A DNA stretch of 36,238 nt from an uncultured Porphyromonas sp. (GTDB taxonomy: Bacteria; Bacteroidota; Bacteroidia; Bacteroidales; Porphyromonadaceae): assembly GCF_915070105.1 (NCBI RefSeq), contig NZ_CAJZFJ010000018.1, positions 1-36,238 on the forward strand. Reading direction: 5' to 3'. A program made the position numbers and the translations under genes. The notes beneath the pieces were generated by a model that ran no database searches, was not told the DNA's origin, and saw only the letters and a program-made list of their open reading frames with translations. Position 1 is the stretch's first letter; each line of letters begins with the position of its first letter. Shown here one piece after another: positions 8,572 to 16,847 of the stretch.

Positions 8572-8579
8572 CAAAGGTA
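8572..8579 (-). promoter_or_regulatory. greA promoter -7 element
   Basis: CAAAGGTA reads TACCTTTG on the minus strand, an exact match to TAnnTTTG. It lies 113 bp upstream of the greA ATG and immediately before the leader hairpin, so the transcript would begin at about 8565. No convincing -33 TTTG is seen at the normal distance. Confidence 0.65.
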
Positions 8580-8783
8580 CAACAAATAATCCTAGTCAGA
8601 GGACTGCTCTCTGATCGTACCAAATCCGACGCATGATCTCTTTCAGCCATCTCTACTCTTTGCTACTCTAGGGTATTATTCTTGTCTAAGGGAGTCTTAG
8701 CCTTAGTCTCTGGAGTGTCTAGGTGTTGGCCTCGAGAGCGGCATACTAGAGGGTGCTATTGGGGATATACTTAGAGCGAGGTA

Positions 8784-8845
8784 GTGTACACGCGTGTATA
8801 CAGTTGTGTACACGTGAGTACACTATGGTATACACACGTGTACAC
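8784..8845. repeat. Array of three 18-bp palindromes, period 22 bp
   Basis: Three 18-bp units start at 8784, 8806 and 8828, separated by 4-bp spacers. They read GTGTACACGCGTGTATAC, GTGTACACGTGAGTACAC and GTATACACACGTGTACAC. Unit 1 is palindromic at 16 of 18 positions. Unit 3 matches the reverse complement of unit 1 at 17 of 18. Units 1 and 3 are perfectly alternating purine-pyrimidine. The 8-bp direct repeat AGGTAGTG occurs at 8779-8786 and 8857-8864, on either side. No TAnnTTTG box or gene adjoins it directly. Confidence 0.85.
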
Positions 8846-9150
8846 TTTCCCCTCTTAGGTAGTGGCTATGTGATAGGTCTGTATATGTCTAGGGTCCAGA
8901 TGTTTCTATCTTCGGTGTATGCATCTCGACTACCTTGCCCTCAAGCTCTAGTGATTTCATGCCTCAGTCCATCACGTACCCTGTATCTATATACTCAAGA
9001 GATCAGGGGAGCAAGGGAGTGACAAGGTATATGTGGGATCGCCTATTCGGATTAAGTGGGCGAGGTAAGCTCTGCCCCCGAAGTCTCTCAATTGGTCTGT
9101 GTCGAACCCCACGAGAGGGGGAGAGAGGGCATGCCGAGAAGGGAGGATAG

Positions 9151-9204
9151 GGTATATAATGTTCGCCCCCGCCACCTATGTAAGGTGACGAGGGCGAATA
9201 TACC
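9151..9204 (-). terminator. Long hairpin behind the AlkD-like gene
   Basis: TTCGCCCCCGCCACCT (9162-9177) pairs with AGGTGACGAGGGCGAA (9183-9198) around the loop ATGTA. Two positions are G-U pairs if transcribed on the minus strand but C-A mismatches on the plus strand, so the hairpin fits a minus-strand RNA. GGTATA (9151) and TATACC (9199) extend it past a bulge. It lies 85 bp beyond the AlkD stop and probably ends that operon. Its core CACCTATGTAAGGTGA (9173-9188) recurs exactly at 17308-17323. Confidence 0.6.
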
Positions 9205-9288
9205 ATGTTCTATGTTGAGGTTGATTATGAGAGCTAGGGGTGGGCACTCACTAAGGCCTACTTGACAGATGAAGGAGTAGGTATAGAC

Positions 9289-10020
9289 CTAGATCTTTAG
9301 AGCCCTGAGCATAGCCTTAGTACTCCGGCTAATGCGGTAGGACTCGCAGATCTTCTGTATCGCCTTGTTATGTACCCAGGGATGGAAGTGGGGTTGGCTT
9401 AGGTAGGGAAGCGTTTGGTCGGGGAAGCGGATGTAGCACTCTGCAATCGCCCAGGCAAGTGCCATCTGTACGTAGTAGCCCTCGTGATGTACCCCTGCAT
9501 AGTGGTCAAGGAGAGGGAGCAGATGCTCCTCATCAATGAAGTACTGCATGGTAGCAACGACCCCAAAGCGTACTTCATACTCGCCCTTGGCACCGAAGTA
9601 GGGAAGTAGGAATGACCAAAGACGATCCGAATGCTTGGCAACTAAGCTCTTCCCTCCAGAGAATGAAAAGCAATCGCAGACAGACCAAGAGTTGATCCGA
9701 GGTACCCAGCGAGCTACATATCCGAGGTACTCCTCTAGATCTCTGTGGGGTATGGCACCTAGGACTAATCCGTGTAGGGTGCGTGCCTCCATGAAATCTT
9801 CCTTGAGCGAGGAGGCTCCACGCTCAGCCTCGGCTAGATATTCCCGCCAATTAGGGTCTTTAGCGATCATCTTGGCTAGCTTCCTGAGGTCGGGAAGGCG
9901 CAAGCCCAGCACGCCTAGGATATTGGGATGAAGACGCTCTGTGAAGGGCTTATTCCCTCGCTCTGCTAGGGCAAGAAGCCATTCGGTAATGCTTCGTCCC
10001 TCGATGTGGTAGGTGTTCAC
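9289..10020 (-). CDS. AlkD-like DNA alkylation repair protein
   Basis: A 243-residue, mostly helical protein of the DNA alkylation repair (AlkD, HEAT-like repeat) family. AlkD removes N3- and N7-alkylpurines from DNA. Family features are NSWSVCDCFS in the middle, EVRFGVVATMQYF (about 148-160), YYVQMALAWAIAECY (about 183-197) and a C-terminal NKAIQKICESYRIS. I did not map the active-site Asp/Trp set residue by residue, so activity is assumed from the family. It is the last gene of a long minus-strand run, 59 bp after an FtsX-type permease, and is followed by a hairpin. Placing a repair enzyme behind an efflux system would suit defence against a DNA-damaging compound; this is inference. Confidence 0.88.
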   Translation of the reverse strand: MNTYHIEGRSITEWLLALAERGNKPFTERLHPNILGVLGLRLPDLRKLAKMIAKDPNWREYLAEAERGASSLKEDFMEARTLHGLVLGAIPHRDLEEYLGYVARWVPRINSWSVCDCFSFSGGKSLVAKHSDRLWSFLLPYFGAKGEYEVRFGVVATMQYFIDEEHLLPLLDHYAGVHHEGYYVQMALAWAIAECYIRFPDQTLPYLSQPHFHPWVHNKAIQKICESYRISRSTKAMLRALKI

Positions 10021-10079
10021 GTGAAGTAGGGTATTGGGTCGGCAATGGAAGGGGAAAGCTCGTCCTATACATTCCTATT

Positions 10080-11291
10080 TTACTTCTTCTCGGTGCGAGG
10101 GGCAAAGATAGGGAGGGAATGGATCTTGCGTCGTATGGCTAGCCCGTTGAGTAGGGTCGTCACGACGAGTAGGGTGAGTGCCGTGAGATAGGTATAGGTC
10201 GTAGTACCACCGAGTTCACTAGAGAGTAGACGTCCTGCTACACCTAGATAGTAGGCACGTAGCTGCATGACCCCTATGAGAGCGAGGGCGAGTCCCAGCA
10301 CATTGAGGATGAGGGTGAGGGCTAGGTAGGGACGTATCAGTTGGCCACGGCTGTATCCGAGTAGGAGGAGTCCCTCGAGCTGCCTCGTATTCTTCTGTAG
10401 TAGGAGGTAGATCGAGAGCATCAGCAGATAGATCGAGAGTGCCGAGATGATGAGTCCAATGGCTAGGACGACACCTGCGATGAGACGCAGTAGGTACATG
10501 GACTCCCCAGAGGCGAGTCGCTCCCCTTCGCTCTCGTAGCCGTTCTCCTTGAGGTAGATCGGTATATTGGCATCCGATACCGAGGTGACCTCGACGATGA
10601 GACGGGTAGGCTTGGCCTCCTCTCCACCTGCTAGGCGGGCATTCATCTCCTCGATGAAGGACTGGGGTACGAGGAGGGTATTGAGACGATTGGTGAAGGC
10701 TGTGATACGTCCCTTGAAGTGTACGGTCTCTGTCCGCCCTCTGGCTTCGATACTTAGGGGTATCTTGCTCATAGTAGCCTCGGAGAGTAGGGGAAGGCCT
10801 TGGCTCTGAGCGAAGGCTGAGTTATAGAGCCCTAAATAGTTGCGGGGTATGATGATAGGTACCTCTGTGTCACCACTGTGGTACCTCCAGTCCTCACTCC
10901 GTACGTCTAGGAAGGCATCGGGAACAGCCTCAAAGAACATATAGGTATAGACCCCACTGCCTATACCGAGACCAGCAGAGACTTGGAACTTCGAGGGGGT
11001 GAAGGCTCCTACCTTCTTGACAAATCCTTGACTCTCTAGCTCCTTGATCTCCCTAGGCGAAAAGGTGTTATCCCCGACTCCAAAGAGGCTCGCTGCCCCG
11101 ACCTTCTTCGATAGGATAATATAGTCTCCCTGTAGGAGCTTATCCTTAGCTCCTAGTGAGGAGAGGGCATCTTGGTAAAACTGTATCCCGAGGAGAATGA
11201 TCGCTATCCCCACGAGGTTAGCTAGCGAGAAGCCCACTAGCTGCAGCGGGCTGATATGCCGACGTAGTAGGCGAAGTACAAGCCTATTCAT
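10080..11291 (-). CDS. FtsX/MacB-type ABC transporter permease
   Basis: A 403-residue membrane protein with one N-terminal membrane segment (about 18-40), an extracytoplasmic region of about 220 residues, and three C-terminal membrane segments (about 268-300, 322-345, 365-390). This is the single-unit FtsX/MacB/LolE topology. Such permeases work with a LolD-like ATPase in mechanotransmission, lipoprotein release or peptide export. The ATPase encoded 12 bp upstream (11304-11948) is the natural partner. The substrate is not visible. It belongs to the operon running from the HU-like gene to the AlkD-like gene. Confidence 0.8.
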   Translation of the reverse strand: MNRLVLRLLRRHISPLQLVGFSLANLVGIAIILLGIQFYQDALSSLGAKDKLLQGDYIILSKKVGAASLFGVGDNTFSPREIKELESQGFVKKVGAFTPSKFQVSAGLGIGSGVYTYMFFEAVPDAFLDVRSEDWRYHSGDTEVPIIIPRNYLGLYNSAFAQSQGLPLLSEATMSKIPLSIEARGRTETVHFKGRITAFTNRLNTLLVPQSFIEEMNARLAGGEEAKPTRLIVEVTSVSDANIPIYLKENGYESEGERLASGESMYLLRLIAGVVLAIGLIISALSIYLLMLSIYLLLQKNTRQLEGLLLLGYSRGQLIRPYLALTLILNVLGLALALIGVMQLRAYYLGVAGRLLSSELGGTTTYTYLTALTLLVVTTLLNGLAIRRKIHSLPIFAPRTEKK

Positions 11292-11303
11292 AGAAAGTGG
11301 TCT

Positions 11304-11948
11304 CTATAGGTGTATGACGGAGGTGTAGGAGATGGGGAGGTGCTTGCCCACAGAAGTGGTGATGATTCCAGCCCCCTGACGCTTGGCTTCCTCTGCGAAG
11401 AGCGAGGCTAGACACGTAGCGTTCGCCTCATCCAGATGACTGATGGGTTCGTCGAGGAGTAGGAAGTCAAAGGGCTGACAGAGCGAGCGAATGGCTGCTA
11501 CACGCTGCTGTTGGCCTAGGGAGAGGATGCGTGCTGGGGTATCCAGCTTGTCAGCTATTCCTAGGAGGTCGAAGTAGTGACGGAGCTCCTTTTCCTCTTT
11601 GTGCTTCGTCAGGTCGTTCTTTAGCTTGACATTCTCCCAGGCTGTGAGCTCCTCGAAGAGGCGCATGTCCTGAAAGAGGAAGCTAAGAGATGAGCGGCGT
11701 ATCTCTCCCCAAGCCTCGGCATCCAGCCCACGTATATCCCGATCGTCGAAGCTGATCGTACCGCTATAGTCTCCACGCCATCCGTAGATATAGCTACATA
11801 GGGAGGACTTACCCGCTCCAGAGGTGGCCTCGATGAGGTAGTATTCTCCCCGACGGAAGGTCTGCTGCGAGAGCCAGACCTCGCTCCTGAGGTCAGTGAG
11901 GTCACGGAAGACGTGGGGGAGTGTCTGGCTGAGTGTGATCTGTTGCAT
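11304..11948 (-). CDS. ABC transporter ATP-binding protein
   Basis: A LolD/MacB-like ATPase of 214 aa. It shows a Walker A of the form ATSGAGKSS (with Ala in place of the first Gly), Q-loop FLFQDMRLF, signature LSLGQQQRVAAIRSL, Walker B FLLLDEPISHLDE, and a switch region near IITTSVGKHL where the usual His is not obvious. The start is set at 11948 (MQQITLSQ). An earlier in-frame ATG at 11996 would add 16 residues without family similarity. Even so, the gene overlaps the preceding ABC-2 permease gene by 47 bp. It is the only ATPase in this transporter operon, which contains three permeases of two different classes. Confidence 0.88.
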   Translation of the reverse strand: MQQITLSQTLPHVFRDLTDLRSEVWLSQQTFRRGEYYLIEATSGAGKSSLCSYIYGWRGDYSGTISFDDRDIRGLDAEAWGEIRRSSLSFLFQDMRLFEELTAWENVKLKNDLTKHKEEKELRHYFDLLGIADKLDTPARILSLGQQQRVAAIRSLCQPFDFLLLDEPISHLDEANATCLASLFAEEAKRQGAGIITTSVGKHLPISYTSVIHL

Positions 11949-13158
11949 GTGCTGTCTGTGATAGAGAGGTGCTGCTACTCCTAAGGAGACGGGCATAGGT
12001 GAAGGAGGCTACGAGGAAGTAGCCCAGTGCCTGTGCCCACAGCGTGAGGTATTGAGGTAAGACATCTCTGAGGCTTGCACCCATACTGCTTACGGAGACG
12101 AAGGCTTGTACCCCAGGAGTAGAGGGTACGAGGAAGCCCAGCGCCCTGAGCGGTGCAGGTATAGCAGAGAGAGGCCAAGATAGACCTGTGAGGAAGAGGA
12201 AGGGTATGGAGGTGAAGACCCAGATGATCATCGCCTTCTCTCGGTGCTTCACCACGAGGCTCCAAAAGAAGGAGAAGAAGACACAAGCCAAGAGGAGAGG
12301 CAATAGAAGTAGGGCAAACGTCCCCGCATCTGTGAGCTGGGGCAAACCAAAGATCCTCGGTGCGATGACCAGCGTGAAGAGCGAACTCACCGCATAGATC
12401 AGTAGGTAGCACAGAGCACGCCCTACCAGCAGGCGCATCGTACTCGTATAGTGTCCACCCCTACCGATACGTAGCCCACGGCTGAGACCACCCCGCTCAC
12501 GCTCCGTCCCCATCACCATAGAGATCCCGATAAGGAGCGTCTGCTGGATGATCAGTATGAGTACGCCAGGTAGGAGGAAGCCTTGGAAGCCACCCTGAGG
12601 ATTGAAGGGGGTGATCCATTCGCTCTCAATGGGGCGTACCTGTATGCGGGTAGCTTCGTGAGAGGCCCCATGGCTACGACTAGCCTCTAGCTCACGTCCC
12701 ATCGTCAGTGCCACCTCGGTAGTGGTAAGTGCGAAGGCCTTGTAGTAGAGGGCCGAGGCAAAGGTCGTGTGGAGATTGACCTCAGCCTGTCGCCCTAAGT
12801 GTGCCTTTTGGCTAAAGTCCTCGGGGAAGATAAGTATCCCGTAGGCCTTCTCCTCGTTGATGAGTTGGTAAGCCTCGGCTTCGCTTGCCACCTGCGCTAT
12901 GACTGCTACGTCAGGTGAGGCATCTACCCTACGGACAAACTCCCTGCTTAGAGCCGAATGGCTGTAGTCAAGTACCACGAGAGGAGCTTCGCGGGCTACC
13001 TCGTTGCCATACAGAGCTGCATAGAGGAAGGGATAGATGAAGGGCACAACAAAGAAGAAGAGGATCGAGGCACTATCGGCAAAGACCCTACGTAGCTCCC
13101 TCCCACATATCGTCACTATATCCTGTAGATGCCCCTTGATAAATCCAATGATACTCAT
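11902..13158 (-). CDS. ABC-2 type transporter permease (second of pair)
   Basis: A 418-residue ABC-2 family membrane protein. One N-terminal membrane segment (about 30-50) is followed by a periplasmic domain to about residue 210, then about five membrane segments and a polar Ser/Thr-rich tail. The topology resembles the YbhS/YbhR-type permeases that work with HlyD and TolC proteins. It follows its sister permease by 8 bp, and its 3' end overlaps the ATPase gene by 47 bp. In the Gram-negative envelope it would form the inner membrane part of an efflux pump. The substrate is unknown. Confidence 0.88.
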   Translation of the reverse strand: MSIIGFIKGHLQDIVTICGRELRRVFADSASILFFFVVPFIYPFLYAALYGNEVAREAPLVVLDYSHSALSREFVRRVDASPDVAVIAQVASEAEAYQLINEEKAYGILIFPEDFSQKAHLGRQAEVNLHTTFASALYYKAFALTTTEVALTMGRELEASRSHGASHEATRIQVRPIESEWITPFNPQGGFQGFLLPGVLILIIQQTLLIGISMVMGTERERGGLSRGLRIGRGGHYTSTMRLLVGRALCYLLIYAVSSLFTLVIAPRIFGLPQLTDAGTFALLLLPLLLACVFFSFFWSLVVKHREKAMIIWVFTSIPFLFLTGLSWPLSAIPAPLRALGFLVPSTPGVQAFVSVSSMGASLRDVLPQYLTLWAQALGYFLVASFTYARLLRSSSTSLSQTAHATDHTQPDTPPRLP

Positions 13159-13166
13159 ATACCGAA

Positions 13167-14327
13167 TTAAGCGATGTAGTCTATGCTGGTGAGGTAACGC
13201 TTCAGTCGGGGAAGCGTCACAAGTGGAAGCAGAGGGAAGGCTAGTAGACCCATATAATAAGGTACGCTCTCCGTTAGTGGAGCCCCGATAAGGGCTTGGT
13301 TGATCCCGATCTGATAGTAGTAGCGTAGGGGAAAGATAAATGCTAGGGCTTGTACGGGGGCGATCATCGAGGAGACGGGTACGCTCATCCCCGAGATCGA
13401 GAAGGAGAGCATCCCCAGGAGGCTCCCTAGGCTTAGCCCCATCCTAAGGATAGGGATCAGGGCAATGAAGAAGATCCCTAAGGCCTGAGAGGCCAGTACA
13501 AGCAGGAGCATCGCCAGTGCCATCGCACCCCAACCTGACTGTAGGGGGAAGCCCATCCAGCCATACAGAATGCCTTGTATCCCCAGCCCGACAGCGAGGA
13601 ACATCAGGGTGTGGACACAGAGCTTCCCGAGTAGAGCGAGCGTTATGGAGCCCTCGGAGAGACGAAGCCACTCCTTAGCCGTCTGGCGCTTGATCTCTAC
13701 CCCGATAGCATAGCTAGTCATGAGGAAGATCATGAGCTGGAGCACACCGGGTAGTATCGTCGTCGTCAGATAGGCGGCGTAGTTCAGCTGAGGATTGCTC
13801 ATCACCTCAGACCGTACGACGATGGGCTGAATGCTCCCCATGATCTCCTCCTGAGTCTTGCCCCGTGCCTGTCCTGTCTGTAGACCGACCTTGGCAGAGG
13901 CTAGCTCGGAGAGCATCTTCATGTCTCGGAAGACAAAGCTCCCTGCCATTAGATAGCTACTATTCGTATAGTAGTGGAGCTTGGGTTGGCGAGCTGATCC
14001 AGCCTCTGCTTGTAGCCCTCGGGGGATGTGGTAGATCCCATAGACCCTACCTTGGCGCATCGCTCTGAGGGCTTCGTTCATATTGGAGCACTTCAGCACG
14101 ACCTCTGATGACTGGAAGGTATCGAGGCTCCGTACCAGAGCTCGTGAGGTCGCCGACTGGTCCTCATCCACTACAGCCACGGGCATATCTGTAGGTAGCC
14201 CACTCCCCATCAGATACAGTAGGAGCAGGGTTACCAATAGAGGTGCCCCGATGATCCCGAAGAGATAGATCGGGCGGGTGAGGAGGTAGTCTAGCTCCCT
14301 CCGTGCTACACGTAGGATGGTGTACAT
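13167..14327 (-). CDS. ABC-2 type transporter permease (first of pair)
   Basis: A 386-residue ABC-2 permease with the same plan as its neighbour: an N-terminal membrane segment (about 17-40), a periplasmic domain beginning MPVAVVDEDQSATSRALVR, then five or six C-terminal membrane segments from about residue 180. VVDEDQSATS is typical of the periplasmic domain of YhgE/YbhR-type ABC-2 permeases. It lies 15 bp after the HlyD gene and 8 bp before the second permease, so the two probably form a heterodimer. No ATPase domain is fused to it. Confidence 0.88.
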   Translation of the reverse strand: MYTILRVARRELDYLLTRPIYLFGIIGAPLLVTLLLLYLMGSGLPTDMPVAVVDEDQSATSRALVRSLDTFQSSEVVLKCSNMNEALRAMRQGRVYGIYHIPRGLQAEAGSARQPKLHYYTNSSYLMAGSFVFRDMKMLSELASAKVGLQTGQARGKTQEEIMGSIQPIVVRSEVMSNPQLNYAAYLTTTILPGVLQLMIFLMTSYAIGVEIKRQTAKEWLRLSEGSITLALLGKLCVHTLMFLAVGLGIQGILYGWMGFPLQSGWGAMALAMLLLVLASQALGIFFIALIPILRMGLSLGSLLGMLSFSISGMSVPVSSMIAPVQALAFIFPLRYYYQIGINQALIGAPLTESVPYYMGLLAFPLLPLVTLPRLKRYLTSIDYIA

Positions 14328-14342
14328 GGGCGAGGTGATCTA

Positions 14343-15365
14343 CTAGAGTTGCCCCTTGTCTAGGACGATCGTCATGCCAGCTAGGAGTCCCTCTACGGGG
14401 CTGGTGGGGCGGGTTGTGACCTCAAAGGTACGAAGATCATGCTCTCCACGTGGCTTCGTGGCTTTCCAGGTGGCATAGCTCCCCATATCCTTCATCTTCG
14501 TGACCACCACTTCTATGGCCTTACCTCCGAGCGCGGGGATCGTGCCACGCAGCTTGCTCCCCTTCTTGATCGAGGCTAGCTTGTCCTCTCTTACGGAGAA
14601 GAGCACGCGCACTACCGAGGTGTCTGAGATCGTCATGATCGGGGCTCCAGTACCGACGAGCTCCCCTCTGTGGGGATAGATCTCCGAGACCTCCCCATCG
14701 ATGGGGGAGAGGAGGGCTCCCTCCTTGAGGTAAGCATCTACCTCTGAGACGGCTCCAGAGGCACGGGCGACGAGGGCAGCTGCGGCTAGCTTGTCCTCTC
14801 GCTGTGCACCGTTCACCGCTAGGTCGTATTGGCTACGAGCGGCACGCTCTGTAGCCTGCATAGCTCGTAGCTGTGCTGAGGCTTCGTCGTACTTCTGTGC
14901 GGGGAGGACACCCTCCTTGTGTAGGCGTTCCACCCGGGCGAAGCTCTTCTCGGCTACCTCAAGGCCAGCCTTGGCCTTCTGCCAGAGCTCGTAGGCTCCC
15001 TCCTTCTGCTCTTTCCTGGCTCCTGCGAGAGCCTTTTGGTTCTGAGCCTCGGCAGCGGCCTTAGCGGCCTCTGCTTGCTCGAGCTTGGCGAGCACCTCAG
15101 GCGAATATATACGTACGAGGGTATCTCCTCGGTGTACTCTCTGTCCCTCCTCGACGAGGAACTCGGATATACGCCCCGGTACCTTGCCCGAGATCCGCAC
15201 TTCGTCCACCTCGGCCTGACCTGTGATGATGTCTTCGCCCTTACCGAAGAAGATGAAGCCTGATAGGGCTAGTAGTACCATCGCTAGGACGACGAGTCCT
15301 ACCCCGAGGATAATGCTCTTCTTGGCTCCTGTTTCCTTCGTCTCTTTATTCTGCTTGTTATCCAT
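14343..15365 (-). CDS. HlyD family periplasmic adaptor protein
   Basis: A 340-residue membrane fusion protein. It has a charged cytoplasmic N-terminus and one membrane anchor (about 17-40). A lipoyl-type half follows, VRISGKVPGRISEFLVEEGQ, with RVHRGDTLVRI. Next comes a long Ala/Glu/Lys-rich alpha hairpin (about 90-200), then LLSPIDGEVSEIYPHRGELV and a beta-barrel region. It would link the ABC-2 permeases in the inner membrane to the TolC-like channel encoded 14 bp upstream. Confidence 0.93.
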   Translation of the reverse strand: MDNKQNKETKETGAKKSIILGVGLVVLAMVLLALSGFIFFGKGEDIITGQAEVDEVRISGKVPGRISEFLVEEGQRVHRGDTLVRIYSPEVLAKLEQAEAAKAAAEAQNQKALAGARKEQKEGAYELWQKAKAGLEVAEKSFARVERLHKEGVLPAQKYDEASAQLRAMQATERAARSQYDLAVNGAQREDKLAAAALVARASGAVSEVDAYLKEGALLSPIDGEVSEIYPHRGELVGTGAPIMTISDTSVVRVLFSVREDKLASIKKGSKLRGTIPALGGKAIEVVVTKMKDMGSYATWKATKPRGEHDLRTFEVTTRPTSPVEGLLAGMTIVLDKGQL

Positions 15366-15379
15366 TCTTACCTACTGGT

Positions 15380-16756
15380 TTATAGTGCAAGTATCTTCTT
15401 GAGCTTACTCTCGGTGAGTAGCACCCGTATCTGTGCGTCGATGAGGCTATCCTGTGCACTCATCCAGGCTGTCTGAGCCATCGTATAGTTGAGTAGCGGG
15501 ATTACTCCTTCGTCGTAGCCTGCCTTGGCATAGCGCATGTTCTCTTCTGCCATCTTGACGGCACTTAGGGCCGTGGTGTAGGCTCTACGGGCATCGTCTG
15601 CTGTGCGTAGTGCCTGCTTGATCTGGAGGTTGATCTTGCTGCGAGCCTCGGCGAGCTCTAGCTGCTTGACTCGGTGCTCTGCCTTAGCCTGTCGGCGCTT
15701 GAAGGTACCAGAGAACAGGTCTGATATAGGTACCTCCAGCATGAGACCGAGGTAATACTGCCCCGCGAACTCCTTCTTTTGTCCTTGGAAGCTATTGGGG
15801 TTCGTTGTCGAATAGCTCGCTACTCCGTAGAGCTTGGGGAAGAGGGAGGCTGACTCCATGTTTACCCGCTTGCTGTAGATACTATCTACTAGGCGAAGGC
15901 TACGGATCTCGGAGCGGCGCTCGATAGCAGCCTCGGTATCTTCGTCTCGGGCAATAGGAGCAGTCTGTGTGGAGAGGAGAAGCTCCTGCAGGTGACCCTC
16001 CTCCGCCAGAGTGAAGGGCTCATCTTCGCTAAGGCCACAGAGGTCAGCTAGGAGCATGCGGGAGAGCTCGAGGCCATTGACCACTTGGCTACGCTTGACT
16101 TCGGCTTCGCTGAGCTTAGTGCGTACCGAGAGGCCATCGGCTTTAGTCGCTACGCCTGCATCGATGGAGGCATCCACGTCCTTGACGGTCTGCTCGAGTA
16201 GACGTACCAATTGATCCAGTAGTCGCTCTTTACTGCGAAGGGATACGACTTGCCAATAGGTCTCATCGAGCTTGGTCTCGACCTCTGTCTCGGCCGTCTG
16301 ACGTAGCTCTCCCTGGAGTCGCTCTGCTAGGCTCGCCATCTTGTACCCGGAGATGATCTTTCCCCCGAGGAAGAGAGGCTGGATAGCTGTTACGTTCCCC
16401 ACCCACAGATTGCGCAGGTCTACTGTGCCGAGGTGGCGTAGTCGCTCGGGGATCAGGAAGTTCAGATGTCCGAGGGGCTTGTCCCAGTCGATAAGGTGTA
16501 GCTCCTTCTGCATGTGCAGGTATACCCCTCGGGCAGCTACCTGAGGGAAGAAGTTGGTCATTACCTGCTGTTTCTTAGCATGAGCGGCCTTGATCTCCTC
16601 GTCTTTCTGCTGGAGGGTACGGCTGTGCTCCTTGGCGAGGCTTCGGCAGGAGTCTAGGGTCAAGACCCTCTGTGCCCTGGCTTGTCCAGCGAAGGAAAGG
16701 GTAACCACGATACCCAGCATAGCCCATCTCGAGGGAGAGACTAATCGAATCTGCAT
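15380..16756 (-). CDS. TolC-like outer membrane efflux protein
   Basis: A 458-residue outer membrane efflux protein. A signal peptide is visible (hydrophobic WAMLGIVVTLSFAGQARA, cut near residue 28). Two OEP repeats follow, each with long amphipathic helices: LDSCRSLAKEHSRTLQQKDEE at the start of repeat 1 and the SEIRSLRL region of repeat 2. The C-terminal part contains AGYDEGVIPLLNYTMAQTAW, typical of OEP proteins. It precedes the HlyD and ABC-2 genes and completes a tripartite pump. It begins 91 bp after the HU-like gene, with no clear promoter in that gap, so it may depend on the promoter at 17402. Confidence 0.93.
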   Translation of the reverse strand: MQIRLVSPSRWAMLGIVVTLSFAGQARAQRVLTLDSCRSLAKEHSRTLQQKDEEIKAAHAKKQQVMTNFFPQVAARGVYLHMQKELHLIDWDKPLGHLNFLIPERLRHLGTVDLRNLWVGNVTAIQPLFLGGKIISGYKMASLAERLQGELRQTAETEVETKLDETYWQVVSLRSKERLLDQLVRLLEQTVKDVDASIDAGVATKADGLSVRTKLSEAEVKRSQVVNGLELSRMLLADLCGLSEDEPFTLAEEGHLQELLLSTQTAPIARDEDTEAAIERRSEIRSLRLVDSIYSKRVNMESASLFPKLYGVASYSTTNPNSFQGQKKEFAGQYYLGLMLEVPISDLFSGTFKRRQAKAEHRVKQLELAEARSKINLQIKQALRTADDARRAYTTALSAVKMAEENMRYAKAGYDEGVIPLLNYTMAQTAWMSAQDSLIDAQIRVLLTESKLKKILAL

Positions 16757-16847
16757 ACTATGTCTTACGTTTCTTTGTCTAAAGTGATGGTGCTCCGACT
16801 CTATCAGAGCAATGACTATATCGGGGAGTGAGGACAGTGCTATTCAC

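Larger units (their letters stand above)
8580..9288. other. Gene-free stretch between greA and the AlkD-like gene
   Basis: About 700 bp in which I find no credible gene: open frames are short, overlap each other on both strands and look like no known protein. It holds the 62-bp palindrome array (8784-8845), a 54-bp hairpin (9151-9204) and a weaker stem at 9058-9077. An unrecognised small RNA is possible, but no tRNA, tmRNA, SRP or 6S signature is visible. Confidence 0.6.

Noticed and set aside
9033..9112. A tRNA-like fold with long variable arm
   Set aside because: The outer stem is only five pairs, no proper T loop (TTCRANY) or anticodon arm can be placed, and no promoter box is near.
8753..9265. 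Several overlapping small open frames on both strands
   Set aside because: They run through the palindrome array, overlap each other, lack promoter or SD context and resemble no protein; best explained as chance frames in non-coding DNA.
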